From positions 806,001 through 870,000 of the forward strand of contig NC_063018.1 of the NCBI RefSeq assembly GCF_020509005.1: a DNA stretch of 64,000 nt. Direction: 5' to 3'. Positions 21,636 to 32,649 of this stretch are shown in pieces; positions within the stretch are counted from its first letter, which is position 1, and each line of letters begins with the position of its first letter. Below the pieces are notes generated by a model. The model was not told where the DNA came from. It ran no database searches and was given only the letters and a program-made list of their open reading frames with translations. Made by a program: the position numbers and the translations under genes. The DNA comes from Fulvia fulva. Lineage: Eukaryota > Ascomycota > Dothideomycetes > Mycosphaerellales > Mycosphaerellaceae.

Positions 21636-23270
21636 TTACAAACGAGCACGCTGCGCCCACTCGTTGCCGCCCCAGGTCTCAGCAAGCATCTCTGCGCAAC
21701 GCTCACCGATCGCGAGGATCGTGAGCATGGGGTTGATGGATGGCATCTCGGGGAAGACACCGGCGTCTGCGATTCTGACGTTCTGCAGACCGCGGATCTT
21801 GAGCTCTGGGTCAACGACGGCCATGTGGTTGGTCTTGACATCGCCCATCTTGGTGGTACCGGCCGGGTGGTAGACGGTGTGTGCGACGCGGCGACCGTAC
21901 TCGCTGAGGTCCTCGTCGGATGTGATGGCTGGACCGGGGGCGATTTCTCGCTTGATCCAGTCTTTGAAGGGTGCCTGCTCGGCGATCTTGCGAGCTGCCT
22001 TCAAGCCTTCGACGATAGTCGCGGCATCATAGCCCTCGGGATCGGAGAAGTAGCGGAAGTCAAGGGCGGGCTTCACGCTAGGGTCTGAGCTTGTGAGGTA
22101 AAGCTTTCCTCGTGATCGTGGACGAGGGATGTTGGGAGTAACGCAGAAAGCGTCCTTTGGCACATCATAGCCAAGACGCTCGGTGTTGTATACGAATGGC
22201 ACTTGGTAACAGTGAGCCATGATATCGATGATATCACCATCACCGCCAGCTGCGTTGGGCACTTCTCTTCGCAAGAAGATGGCGGCATCGGAATCCATGA
22301 CTGTCTGGTTGGCGGGCACAGGCTTGTTCAGCTCCCAGAGGATGATAGATTCTGGGTGATCAATCAGGTTCTCGCCTACACCGGGCAGGTCTTTGAGGAC
22401 TTCAATGCCGAGCGATTGAAGGTGTTGCTTTGGGCCAAGACCGGAGAGCATCATCAAGCGAGGCGTGTCTACAGCACCTGCACACAGGACGGTTTCGCAT
22501 TTGGCAGTCAGGGTGCGTTGGGTGCCGTCTTGGAGGGTCACATTTACACCTGTGACTTGAGTGCCTTTGAGGTTGATCTTACTTACCCACGCATGGGTCA
22601 AGATGGTCAAGTTCGGTCGCTTCTCCTCACCTCGCAGGATTGGGTGAATGTAGGCAACACTTGCACTGCTCCTGCGGCCATCATCAGGGTTGTAAGCAAT
22701 AGACAAGAAGCCAATACCTGGGTGCAGAGCTCCAGTCTCGCGAATTTCCTTGTTGTAATCGTGCGCAATGGGGAGATCGAGGGCCTTGGCACCAGTGCTG
22801 ATCCAGTCCTTGCAGAGCTGGTTCCTGTGGCGTTCGTGAACGGGCTGAACGGTGTTGCGGAGGTTGTCGAGGATGCGTGTGAAGGTCTTGAAGTCCCAGC
22901 CTTTGCAGCCTTGGGCCTCCCACCGCTTGCAGTCGTATTCGAACGGTCTGAAGCTGATCAAGGTGTTGTGGCTGGAGCAGCCGCCCAGAACCTTGGCGCG
23001 GGAGTGTCTGATGAAGGAGTTGCCATGCGGTTGCTCAGTGGTGGGGTAGTCGTAATCCAGCTCGCCTCCAAGCAAGTTTAGCCAGTCCTTGAGAAGCAGT
23101 ACTCGGTCGTCCATGAAGTCCGACGGTCCGGCCTCGATGAGCAGCACACGCTTCTTTGGTAAGTACTCCGACAAGCGGGATGCAATTACGCACCCAGCTG
23201 TGCCTCCGCCAACGATGACAAAATCATAGCTGTTCACGTCAGCTGCTGGGAGCTGGTTGGTGGTGGCCAT
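21636..23270 (-). CDS. GMC oxidoreductase, choline oxidase type
   Basis: Likely oxidises choline to betaine aldehyde (and possibly on to glycine betaine) using FAD and O2. The single-exon frame gives 544 aa from ATG 23270, close to bacterial choline oxidase. An upstream in-frame extension to 23435 begins without an ATG-proximal consensus and is not preferred. Motifs: FVIVGGGTAGCVIASRLSE FAD site near the N-terminus; GGCSSHN, whose His corresponds to the covalent flavin attachment site of choline oxidase; CAGAVDTPRLMMLSGLG (GMC signature 2); C-terminal HPAGTTKMG (catalytic His) and PSINPMLT (catalytic Asn). It is divergent from a betaine aldehyde dehydrogenase. Choline dehydrogenase is the alternative; the flavin-linking His favours oxidase. 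Confidence 0.9.
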   Translation of the reverse strand: MATTNQLPAADVNSYDFVIVGGGTAGCVIASRLSEYLPKKRVLLIEAGPSDFMDDRVLLLKDWLNLLGGELDYDYPTTEQPHGNSFIRHSRAKVLGGCSSHNTLISFRPFEYDCKRWEAQGCKGWDFKTFTRILDNLRNTVQPVHERHRNQLCKDWISTGAKALDLPIAHDYNKEIRETGALHPGIGFLSIAYNPDDGRRSSASVAYIHPILRGEEKRPNLTILTHAWVSKINLKGTQVTGVNVTLQDGTQRTLTAKCETVLCAGAVDTPRLMMLSGLGPKQHLQSLGIEVLKDLPGVGENLIDHPESIILWELNKPVPANQTVMDSDAAIFLRREVPNAAGGDGDIIDIMAHCYQVPFVYNTERLGYDVPKDAFCVTPNIPRPRSRGKLYLTSSDPSVKPALDFRYFSDPEGYDAATIVEGLKAARKIAEQAPFKDWIKREIAPGPAITSDEDLSEYGRRVAHTVYHPAGTTKMGDVKTNHMAVVDPELKIRGLQNVRIADAGVFPEMPSINPMLTILAIGERCAEMLAETWGGNEWAQRARL

Positions 23271-24218
23271 TGTGATTGTGCAGACGTTGGGATGTGTGAA
23301 ACAGGTGGTGTATATCTCGCTTCTTTGTTCGATAAGCGAGCGAGTGTGTATAATCAGGCTGGACAGCGAATGAGGTGAGAGTCGGCCAGGTGCAGCAGAG
23401 AGAGGCCAGATGTCAGCTTTAAGAAGATTTCGCACGGCGGTTTACCTTTCTCCACTGCATCTGGATCTGCCCATGGTGACACGCGACATGCTGGTCCTCC
23501 CGGGTTCCGTGACGCTACATGTACCTAGGCAAAGCACAAGCTATCGCCTATCGCCGCCACGCCGAACTCGAGGCTGCACCAGAAATCGTCGGCGGCAGAG
23601 GAAGGATGTCGGTCGAGTGAGAGCGGGCCCGCACCTTCCGCGGCGCTAAGCACACGATCCATGTCTTCTGACATCTGCCAAGGCTTTATCACCACTTTAT
23701 GAGACAAGCATACGAGTTCACCGAACTTTGTTTGCACGACAGCGACCGCCGACGACGACCTTTGCCTCTCCATTCACCAACAGCATCATAGACAGAGCTT
23801 CCACACCTGCACCATCCTTCTCCACATCCTACCAGTACTTTGCGCTGCTGCGTGGCTGCATACGACCACATATCTGCAGTGCAGCCAAGTTGGCACGCGC
23901 ACCAATTCCATCCTGCCATCCTCCCGCCTGCTACCTAGGTACTCCACCTCTAGATCGAGCATAGACCCTGCGTCAAAATATCTGACACAAAGCGCCGGCA
24001 TCGAGACGCCATCTCACACCACCTGCGTACCGAAGGTCGGTGAGATATCGCTTGTCCCTACCACTTCGGTCATCACTTCCGTTGCAATCCTTCACTTACA
24101 TCCACGTGACGTCGAGCCGTCTACTGCCGTACATTCGTAACGATAGCCCAGACACCAATCCTTGATCTCATCCTGCAGGACGACTTTATCTCTAGAACGA
24201 TCATCTCCACCAGCAAAG
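23271..24218. promoter_or_regulatory. Divergent promoter region of the glycine-betaine gene pair
   Basis: This 948-bp region lies between the two start codons. Short open frames inside it have no domains. It holds the composite motif at 24103-24113. Confidence 0.5.
24103..24113. promoter_or_regulatory. Overlapping E-box and CRE-like motif
   Basis: CACGTGACGTC overlays CACGTG (bHLH) and TGACGTC (bZIP/CRE, the Atf1/Sko1 type linked to osmotic stress in fungi). It lies about 105 bp upstream of the BADH start. Function is inferred from sequence only. Confidence 0.4.
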
Positions 24219-25727
24219 ATGGGTTCCACGAAGTACGAAAGACAGGCCCTCTACATTGGTGGCAAGCGCCATGAGACCAACAACACATTCCAGAGCATAG
24301 ATCCCTCAACAGACGAGGTCATTGCAGAGATATGCACAGCAGACAAGGCAGCAATAGATGCTGCAGTCAAGTCTGCCAAGGATGCCTTTGGAAAATGGTC
24401 CTCAATGTCTGCCATGAAACGATCTCGAATTCTGCTTCGGGCAGTTGCCATACTCCGGCAACGTAATGACGAACTGGCCAAAATTGAGACTCATGACACT
24501 GGCAAGGCATTCTCCGAAACGAGCACCGTGGATGTGGTCACTGGAGCGGATGTTCTGGAGTACTATGCGAATCACATAGCCGCTGGCGGACTCAACGGCG
24601 AGACGACACAACTTCGACCAGATGCGTGGATGTACACTACGAAAGCACCACTTGGGGTATGTGCTGGAATTGGAGCATGGAACTACCCGATTCAAATCGC
24701 ACTCTGGAAGTCGGCGCCATGTCTCGCGGCTGGAAACTGTATGGTGTACAAGCCATCGGAGTTCACTCCTCTGCATGCATTGAAATTGGCTGAGGTCTAC
24801 ACAGAGGCTGGTGTACCACCCGGCGTGTTCAATGTTGTTCAAGGCACTGGTGACGTTGGTGCTATGCTTACTGGCCACCCAGGCATTGCCAAGGTATCTT
24901 TTACTGGACAAGTCTCGACAGGCACCAAGGTTGCAGGTACAGCCGCTGGCGGCATGAAGTATGTGACAATGGAGCTCGGTGGCAAATCGCCGTGCGTAAT
25001 CCTTCCGGATGCCAATCTCGACAACGCCGTGGATGGCGCTATGATGGCCAACTTCTTCTCGACAGGCCAGGTCTGCACGAACGGCACTCGTGTCTTCGTG
25101 CCCAAGTCTATGCAGTCTGCATTCGAGGCCAACCTACTGGAGAAGATGAAGTACATCCGAGCTGGCGATCTATTTGACCCAAACACCAACTTCGGTCCAC
25201 TCGTCAGCAAAGTGCACTACGAAAAGGTCAACAAGTACATCAAGCACGGCATCGAAACCGACAAGGCCAAGCTGATCGCAGGCGGTCCTGGCCAGCCAGA
25301 TCTACAGGGTGCATCGAAGAATGGCTACTGGGTTAGGCCAACTGTCTTCACAGACTGCACAGACAAGATGTTGATTACGGTTGATGAGATTTTCGGTCCA
25401 GTCATGTGCATCCTTCCATACGATGACAGCGAGGCAAACTGGCTCGACAACCTCATCTCACGAGCAAACAACACGCAGATGGGCCTGGCTGCTGGAGTCT
25501 TCACCTCGAACATCGACTTTGGACACAAGGTTGTAGCGCGGATCGAAGCCGGAATCACATGGGTCAACACTTGGGGTGAATCACCGGCGGAGATGCCGGT
25601 GGGCGGCTGGAAGATGAGTGGACTGGGTACGGAGAATGGAAGAAGAAGTCTTGACAACTGGGTGCAGAACAAGAGCACCCTGGTAGAGATGGGAGGCAGC
25701 GTTGCGACCGCTTTTGCAAAGCTGTAG
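24219..25727 (+). CDS. Betaine aldehyde dehydrogenase (ALDH superfamily)
   Basis: Oxidises betaine aldehyde to glycine betaine with NAD(P)+. The single-exon frame gives 502 aa. [18 protein letters not shown] is the preferred start; upstream in-frame codons lack an ATG. ALDH landmarks: [20 protein letters not shown] cofactor region, [17 protein letters not shown], the general-base Glu in MELGGKSP, the catalytic Cys in GQVCTNGTR, and EIFGPV near the end. The pairing with a choline oxidase on the opposite strand supports the betaine substrate over generic aldehydes. Confidence 0.92.
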   Translation: MGSTKYERQALYIGGKRHETNNTFQSIDPSTDEVIAEICTADKAAIDAAVKSAKDAFGKWSSMSAMKRSRILLRAVAILRQRNDELAKIETHDTGKAFSETSTVDVVTGADVLEYYANHIAAGGLNGETTQLRPDAWMYTTKAPLGVCAGIGAWNYPIQIALWKSAPCLAAGNCMVYKPSEFTPLHALKLAEVYTEAGVPPGVFNVVQGTGDVGAMLTGHPGIAKVSFTGQVSTGTKVAGTAAGGMKYVTMELGGKSPCVILPDANLDNAVDGAMMANFFSTGQVCTNGTRVFVPKSMQSAFEANLLEKMKYIRAGDLFDPNTNFGPLVSKVHYEKVNKYIKHGIETDKAKLIAGGPGQPDLQGASKNGYWVRPTVFTDCTDKMLITVDEIFGPVMCILPYDDSEANWLDNLISRANNTQMGLAAGVFTSNIDFGHKVVARIEAGITWVNTWGESPAEMPVGGWKMSGLGTENGRRSLDNWVQNKSTLVEMGGSVATAFAKL

Positions 25728-25954
25728 AAACGATGCAGACGTCTTTGCAGGCTTCACTCGAGGGATCGGAGGCCTCAAACAGGTCAACGGCAACGAGAAG
25801 GAGGACGCGCAGTAAGCACTACGCCACCATCAACTTGTGGCGACATTGTATATATGATACGACTATACCCAATCCAGATCCGCACTATCTCCGACAGGAC
25901 TCTCAGGTGGTAACGAAACCATTCTTTCCACACCTAGATCATGCCCTCTTCCTC

Positions 25955-27304
25955 CTAAGCACTCTCCAAAAACTCCTCCACCATCTCCTGAAACTTCCCC
26001 AACGCTGCACTCCTCCCATCCGCCAATAGCCTCTTCTGTAAGGGCTCGATCTGTCTGCTGAGTTGCTCTGCGTGAGTCCCCGCCCAACGGTAGCTACTCC
26101 GAACTTGCGAAATCGCGGCACTAAGGTCTTGAGAGATGAATGTGACTTGGTTGCGTTCCTTCTCATCCTCAACCCAGTGTTGCGTCTTGAAGTTATGGAT
26201 CGCTTCGCAGACATCTGTCTTATGATGGAAGGATCCGGTCTTATGCTTATCATTCGCCTCCTTACACGCTAGATTCAACGCATCATCAGCAGCGGCAGTG
26301 AGCTGTTGATACCTCTCATAATCAAGATCAAACTGATCGAGTATCTCTTCAACCTCGGCCGCTTGGTTCGAAGTCTTACTAGCCTCCCCCTGCCGCGTCG
26401 AAAGAAACTTCTCCCACCGAAAAAACCACAACCCAGCCACAGGGCCTCCCCCAGAAGCCTGATCGATCGGCTCGTAGAACTGACGGGGCAGAAACGCGAA
26501 TTCTATCCCAGCCCAGGTGCGTTGGGCGGGCGTGTAGGCTTCGATTTCGGAGATGGAGTTGTGGGAGTGCGTGATGATCTGGACTGCTTCGCGTCGGTGG
26601 GTTTCGCCGGGGTCGTGGACTTCTTGTTGGTGGGCGTCGAATGACAGCACTTCTAGGGCTACTGTCAGGTCGTGGAGAGTGTGTCGTAGGCCGGTGTTTG
26701 ACTCGATGGGTTGGGCGAAGGAGGATGTCTGGATGGCGGGGGTGAGGTCTTCGTTGGTTTGGATGAGACCGCCTGCGCCGAAGATGGTTTCGAATCGGGC
26801 GTTGATGTTGCGGAGGGCTTGCTGGGCTTCTTTGAGCTTGTGCTTCTCAGAATCCAGGTCGTCGAGGGCTTGAGCTACAGTAAGGTCGAGAGCTGTGCCG
26901 AAGGGATCTGTCGTAATGATCTCTTTGCTTGCTAGTAAGGTTTCGTGGTCTCGCCGAAGATCCCACACTTCTTTGATACGTGTGATGGCGCTGAGGAGAA
27001 AGGCTAGACCGAGGACTAGAGCTGCCCATGGTAGGATGCCTTTGAGTGGACTCCTCTTGTTCGCGACTGTGCTAGACCTTCTCCGGCCCCCGGCAGCTCT
27101 TGAGCGTGACCTTGATCTGGAGACTGGTCTGGCATGTCCTCCAATTGAGACGCGACGACGAGCACGAGTGTCTTCATTGGCAGCATTTGCGAGGTCGGCT
27201 TTCGCAGCGAGTTTGGAGGCGGTCCAGTTTAGGAATGTGCTCTCGCCAGCACCAGTTGCGACTGCTGCGCGAGGGCGAGACCGAGATCTAGCTCTTGTGG
27301 ACAT
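25955..27304 (-). CDS. Unrecognised single-pass membrane protein with coiled coil
   Basis: Single exon, 449 aa. The first 85 residues are strongly basic with repeated RS/RSRS steps and an RRRSS stretch, like a nuclear or inner-nuclear-membrane targeting tail. One hydrophobic segment follows (ILPWAALVLGLAFLLSAI, about residues 89-106). After it come helical, heptad-rich stretches with many Glu/Lys/Gln, for example around DDLDSEKHKLKEAQQAL and at the C-terminus (SRQIEPLQKRLLADG). No enzyme motif is visible and I do not recognise the family. It is divergent from the LEA-like gene across 537 bp. Confidence 0.75.
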   Translation of the reverse strand: MSTRARSRSRPRAAVATGAGESTFLNWTASKLAAKADLANAANEDTRARRRVSIGGHARPVSRSRSRSRAAGGRRRSSTVANKRSPLKGILPWAALVLGLAFLLSAITRIKEVWDLRRDHETLLASKEIITTDPFGTALDLTVAQALDDLDSEKHKLKEAQQALRNINARFETIFGAGGLIQTNEDLTPAIQTSSFAQPIESNTGLRHTLHDLTVALEVLSFDAHQQEVHDPGETHRREAVQIITHSHNSISEIEAYTPAQRTWAGIEFAFLPRQFYEPIDQASGGGPVAGLWFFRWEKFLSTRQGEASKTSNQAAEVEEILDQFDLDYERYQQLTAAADDALNLACKEANDKHKTGSFHHKTDVCEAIHNFKTQHWVEDEKERNQVTFISQDLSAAISQVRSSYRWAGTHAEQLSRQIEPLQKRLLADGRSAALGKFQEMVEEFLESA

Positions 27305-27841
27305 ATTTTCTGTGGATATGCATCATCTTATCTATAGAAGACTGATGTCGCAACATTGTGCTTTCTTTGTTCACTGGTCTCTCGAGAGAGTTTGCCCCGG
27401 AAACGGTGAGGTTTGGTGTTTACATTCCAGTTGGCCTGAGAGCTTCACCTAGGCAACATGACTTGTGGAAAAGAAGTCATGTCATCACGAACATCGTGCA
27501 TCGATGATCTTGAGGACCAACGAGTTGCGTATGTCATCCCAACAAGTCCAAAAGAAAAGTCTTATCAGATCGATCATACGACACGATCATCGCATGTGAA
27601 TGGCCACAATCCCTCATCACCACACCAAGGGCAGAACCTCGCGGTACCTGCGTTGCCTTACGGCATCACCTCGATCATTCGAGCATCATTATCAAAAGAT
27701 GCGAAATCGGATGCCTTTGATGAGCGTATGAACGTGGCGGCGTACGCAGACTTTTGTAAGTGTCTGGTCTGTTTCCTTGACCGTCATTTTCTTCCCGCCG
27801 TAACATTCACACTTCCTGGAGCGATACCATCAACTACCGAC
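27305..27841. promoter_or_regulatory. Divergent upstream region
   Basis: It lies between the membrane-protein gene and the LEA-like gene. The frame of the LEA-like gene is open upstream to 27458, but that extension has no targeting-like character and the ATG at 27842 fits a mitochondrial presequence better. Confidence 0.5.
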
Positions 27842-28880
27842 ATGTCTACTGCGAGGTATTCGTGCAAAGCGTGCCATCTTGTCCGACAGGAAGCGGTACA
27901 ACAATTGTCGAGGCCGACCGGACGACGATGCTTCAGCAGCAGCAGAACCCAACGAAGTTCCTGGAGTGGCCAAGAAGAGCAGGATGGTAGACGCAATCGT
28001 TTCGATCCAGCGATCAAAGGAGGTGTCGTGGGAGGAGGTCTTGTCGCATTGGCTTGGTACACGTGGCATAATTTCTTCGAGGACGTCAGGCACCCACACA
28101 TCACCGAGCAGCCCAAGAATTACCTCGACTTTGGAGCTGAGCAGTTCCGCGTCATCTTCCGAGAGATTACGCCAGGCCCGACAGATGAAGTCATAAGAGC
28201 TTTGAAAGAGGTAGCGGACGAGTACAGCCCATGGATACCTGGAGGACGAGAGTTTGTGGAGAAGTCGTTTAGTGATCTGCAAAGAGTCAGGAAGCATCAC
28301 GAGACAGAAGTCAACGAGATTGTCAGGGATACGTACGATGAGCTGCGAGATGTCTCCAACAGGAGAAGCGCGAGGCTGGAAGCCGTGAATGCAACTTGGT
28401 ACATCTTGTCGCGAAGATTGGAAGAGATCTCATCTCTTGCTGGGGATGTTGCACATCAGATCCTGGAAAGCCATCCTGAGATGAGAGACAAGCTAGACTG
28501 CTCTTTTGATCAGCTCCGACAACTATGCGATCGTCTTGGACCTGGTGCGAAGAGAGAGGTTGATGAGACGTTCAGTGAAGTGTCGAGGATCGTGAAGCAA
28601 GGAGTAGATGCGAGCACTGCAGACGACATCCGGCGTAAAGTCCAGGCCAAAGCACAAGAAATCCGACAAAGAAGCGATCGTGCTTGGAGTCTGGCGATGG
28701 AGCAGCTCCAGCCGGCACTGGAGCGAAATCCTCGAGTCAAGCGCATTGTCGACGAGAACCTGGAGACCTTGAGACAAGGCCGTGCCAAAGAAGTGGCCGA
28801 GAAGATTCGGCAGGCGGTCATGAGTGGCAGCAATGGCGAGTTCGAGCGTTACATCAAGGACTTGTCCACGCGTCATACGG
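27842..28880 (+). pseudogene. Mitochondrial LEA-like helical protein, 5' part of a split gene
   Basis: From ATG 27842 there is a likely mitochondrial presequence (basic, Ser-rich, no acidic residues up to about residue 40) and a Gly-rich hydrophobic segment (KGGVVGGGLVALAWYTW). About 230 residues of amphipathic helical repeats follow: IPGGREFVEKSFSDLQRV, repeated EIVRDTYDELRDVS-type steps, and HPEMRDKLDCSFDQL. This is the pattern of the fungal LEA-domain mitochondrial protein family. Family members end with a further segment around an IPGGDKILPKL motif, which is missing here: after GEFERYIKDL the frame degenerates to unrelated sequence and stops at 29015-29017. The missing segment is found at 50040-50320, on the far side of the transposon nest. 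Confidence 0.7.
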
Positions 28881-29453
28881 ACCAAAGCGCCCACCTCCAC
28901 CAAAAAACAACACCACATCTTCAATCGTGTTTTCTTTACCCAATATCAGGCCCATTGCAACCAGCAAGTTTATATACGTATCTGGATACATCACTGAACA
29001 AATTGTTAGCAAAGTGAACCATTTCCTGAAGCTACGTTCGAACGTTAGTCGTACCGAAGGGAGCTTGCGACCGTAGGTCTACGACGTAGTTCGAGCAGTA
29101 GTGCTGAAGGCAAAGCTGAGCGTGCTATATTCAGGTGAGGGAAGTGCCAAGCCGTCTTCTCATTGGTCGTTAATCAATCCGAATAGAGCCTGAGGCTTCA
29201 ACGACCTCACGCTTCATCTCAAGCTTGCAGTATTGTAGATGCGATAGCACCGCGCAACTTCGCGCCGTAACGACGTGCGAGCTTACGAGCACTCGAGTGA
29301 GGTTGGCGAAGTATGTGCAGCCTGCTGCAGGCAGCCCGGCTGGCAAGTCAGTATTCCATCAACAGACGGGCAATAACCATCTCACAGGCTACGACACTAT
29401 CGATAAGCGCGACGTGTACGACTCAAAGCGGTATGAGGGGTTCGAGCTGGCAT
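28881..29453. other. Non-RIP sequence between the split gene and the repeats
   Basis: Normal base composition and no convincing coding frame. It may contain an intron or insertion-flanking DNA of the disrupted gene. Confidence 0.4.
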
Positions 29454-29515
29454 AAAAGAGGTGATGTTGCTCAAAAGAGGTGGTGTTGCGTGTTGCGTAA
29501 AACAGGTGGTGTTGC
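29454..29515 (+). repeat. Three 17-bp direct repeats
   Basis: Units start at 29454, 29473 and 29499 and read AAAA(G/C)AGGTG(A/G)TGTTGC. A related inverted string (GCGCAACACCATTTT) occurs near 49271, just upstream of the Tc1-like transposase, so these could be terminal-repeat remnants of that element. Confidence 0.55.
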
Positions 29516-29870
29516 GTGGATAATGTCAGCGGCAAGTTATGAAAGCATTCACCTCATAGTGGACCTTGAATGCGGGCAGTGAGTCATGAATAATGACGTG
29601 TAGCGCGTTCTTTTCGTGTTTGCCGGGAACAAAGAACGCGTCTCCTACCGCAGGTACCCGTCCACCGCAAATTTTGTAGTCAAACCTCATTTCTTTAGGC
29701 AACCTGTTCCTTCTTCCTACATCACCTTCGCACTGCAACTCGCGACCCGTCTCGTCTCGTCTTACAGCACATCTCATCTCTCAGAACAGCGCGCACATCA
29801 TAGCGGACTAGATAGATTAGACGGACTAGCCTCCTGTCCCTTAGAGCATAACTGTTCCGCCCGGCACGTA
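29516..29870. other. Probable outer flank or 5' end of the Helitron
   Basis: Normal composition without a supported gene. RIP-type TA enrichment begins at about 29870. The Helitron 5' terminus could lie here, but no diagnostic end was found. Confidence 0.35.
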
Positions 29871-31769
29871 CAAGTGTAGTAGACAGTGTAAGTAGACACG
29901 TAGTAACGAGTGCTTTATTGACTACCGGAGCAAGAAGAACTACAAGCAGGCTATTAAGTGCTAGCTATGTCGTGGCAAGCCTATTCCTACTACGAAGCCG
30001 AACACCGCTCGACTAAATAACATACGGCCTACTACTTAAGGTCCCGCTACTTAGTAATCAACACATAACTATCGTACCCGGACAGCTAGCGGTGCTCTCG
30101 AAACGAAGCCTCCTGCTCTTCTAGCCCTCGCTCCGAAGGGCCCTATCTACTTCTACTACTACTACTACTACTACTAGTATCCTCGACACCGTAACTTTTG
30201 TATAAAGGATATTAAGGCTTAAGAAGATCTCTATATGTTCTATAAGGACGGCATTATAGACCTAACTCGGGCAATAGAGCACAAGTGGTGTATCGTAGGA
30301 AGTCATCAAGCCGTACGTACGAGTTTCGACTATAATAGGGTCGAGAATACTACTACTTATCTTAGCTACTAAACTATTACTAGCCTAACCGGTAGAGGTG
30401 TTAGTAGTAATGAATTGGACGACAAGGAAGACACTAGCGGCCGCGCTACAAAACTATAACGTCGTAGTTAGCGTTTCGATCCTATCTCTATAGGTTAACT
30501 CGTAGATCTTATAGAGTATACCGAGCCTACCTTAATAGACGACCTTAATAGTATAGCGCTAGGTAATATAGACTACGGTCGCTAACAAGCTATACACGAA
30601 CGCCTTTACTTAGAAGAAGAAAAGATAAAGCTATATATACGCTACTATAAGCACTAGTTTCATCTTAATATTAATAGCTACGGAGTATATAGCCGGTATA
30701 TCTCTATAGATAGAGCTAAGGCACTAGACTTACTATATCTTATAGCCTCTGACAATAATATAGACCCTAGACCTACTATAGACGGTCTTCCGGAGCTCAC
30801 GCCTATTAAGAAGAAGCTTATCGTAAGACTATATATATTTATTAATATATATTAAGTACGCGACGTCTAGTATAAGTTTAAGGGTTATATCTATTACTTC
30901 CCTCGGGACTAAGGCTCTCTCTTTAAGGAGCTACTACTACTACTAGAAGATCTTCGAATAGTTATAATTAGACTAAGTAACGCTACTAACGATTATACTT
31001 AACGTTAATTCGAGAATAACTTTAAGGTCCGTCGGGCTATCGTTCTTTAGTAGCTTCTCTTCTTAAAAGAGAATTATCTAGGCTATTATAACATTACAAT
31101 TAGCTAGTATAACCTCGATCGTCTTCCTAATAGTAAGGACGGCGAGGATGTCTCTAATTGTGTTACTATACTACAGTATAAGCTTAGTAATGTTATAGCC
31201 GTACCCGCCGGTTAGGTTATATTAGGACTAGAAAGCGTAATAGTACTAGACTTAACTATAGATACTATAGGCTTCGAGTAGCTTTAAGCCCGCGTTTAAG
31301 GAGGTGTAGCTACTAATATAGATAGCGTTAATTCTTATATAGGACCTATATACTTTGTGACCTACCCTCTTCTTAGTAGTACCCCGGTCTTAGAGTATAA
31401 GAGAAAGCTAATACTGTCTCTCTCGTATCTATAGCTATTCTATCGAGGTCAAGCGGAGTATAACGTAGATAGTCGATAGCGTAGGGTAACCTTTCTATAG
31501 TAGATATAGTAGATGCTCCTTAATAAAGACACCCGCTTTATATCTAAACCGACCTTCCGCTTTGCTTACTTTAATATATAGATAAGGTAATAGGCCCGTA
31601 GCTATATAATATACTACGTTAAGTAGCATCTATAGTAAGCTTCTCTAACTAGCGCTTAACTTTAAGCTACGTTTACTATATAGTCTAATCTAATAGCGTA
31701 ATCTATTATCTAGTCTATTGTCCGCTAGTCTACTACACTTCGTAGTATACGCGCCTATTAGAAGGGTAT
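29871..31769 (+). mobile_element. Helitron, left part (N-terminal region)
   Basis: RIP-degraded plus-strand sequence. Around 30790-31100 the frame gives LTPIKKKLIVRLYIFI, then QVRDV and KFKGYIYYFPRD, matching the conserved region upstream of the Rep domain in fungal Helitron proteins (typically a PIxxxLIxRVHVFV...QVRGxQYKYRGHV pattern). His and Cys positions show Tyr, as RIP predicts. The frame runs to 31769, where an LTR element has inserted, and continues at 45100 in the matching phase. Confidence 0.75.
30153..30176 (+). repeat. CTA microsatellite
   Basis: Eight tandem CTA units within the Helitron left part. Confidence 0.9.
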
Positions 31770-31968
31770 TGTTACGAGACAGCCCTTTTCTATAAACTGC
31801 CTCGTAATATAGTATCGTCGGCCGTACGCCCGCGCGCTAGCGGCCGCTAGTACCCGCTAGCTCGATTCGCGCTACTTTATCTTCTCGCGCCTCTCGCGCT
31901 CTCTTAGATAGCTCGTATAACTATATATGTCTTTGCCCGACCCTATTATAGTACTCTCGCCCGTAATA
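31770..31968 (+). repeat. Left LTR of outer LTR element
   Basis: Starts TGTTACGAGACAGCCC and ends CTCGCCCGTAATA. The expected terminal CA is TA after RIP. Confidence 0.85.
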
Positions 31969-32006
31969 GTTAGTTACGCCTACCTACGAGTAGAGAGCTA
32001 ACCTCT

Positions 32007-32190
32007 TATAAGGGCGCGCGTATTATAGGGTCCGAACGAGATAGTTGTTGTTCTACGAAGCTACTAAAGAGGAGCGCGAGGCGCGGCGAAGTTATAAAGC
32101 AAAGCTAAGCCGCGCTAACCCGATACGGAAGGTCCGCGGTTCAGCCGGGCCGACGTAGCTATAGTAGGGAGTCGCGGGCTACCCGTGATA
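32007..32190 (-). repeat. 3' LTR of Gypsy element
   Basis: Pairs with 39010-39193 with about nine differences, eight of them transitions. Confidence 0.85.
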
Positions 32191-32649
32191 GTATCCCCCC
32201 TCCTAAAACACGCCTTAGTCCTCTAAGCGTTATCCACCTTATAAGGCCACTTACCTATCGAGCTCTATAATCGCGCGAACGCCTAATCATCCTCTAGTAC
32301 CCTGTCGTTATCCGATAATATCGCATTCGCTCTATTAAGACTATCCTCGACCGGCTTCCTTCGAGAAACATGTTGCCTAGTTAGCTAGCTTACTCTAGAC
32401 CTACGTCTGTCTTCGGCTAGTACTCGCGTATAATCCTTATAACCAAAGTTAGGTATTATTATAGGCTCTATAGGCTCTACTCGAGTATCGAATATATACG
32501 GAGCAGATTCTATTAGAGGTAAGGCTCGAGGCGACTTATTCGTAACGGTGTCTTTCGGAATGACCCTAATCGTATTAAGCCCGAGCACCTTAGTAGCTAG
32601 TAGGGACTAGTTAGATAGAGCTACGAAGCCTATAGGCGTAGAAAACTCC

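Noticed and set aside
22203..23081. A 292-codon plus-strand frame inside the choline oxidase gene
   Set aside because: It lies antisense to a clear GMC oxidoreductase; its length is explained by codon bias of the real gene.
30153..30176. CTA tract as a CRISPR-like or minisatellite array
   Set aside because: It is a plain eight-unit trinucleotide microsatellite without spacers.
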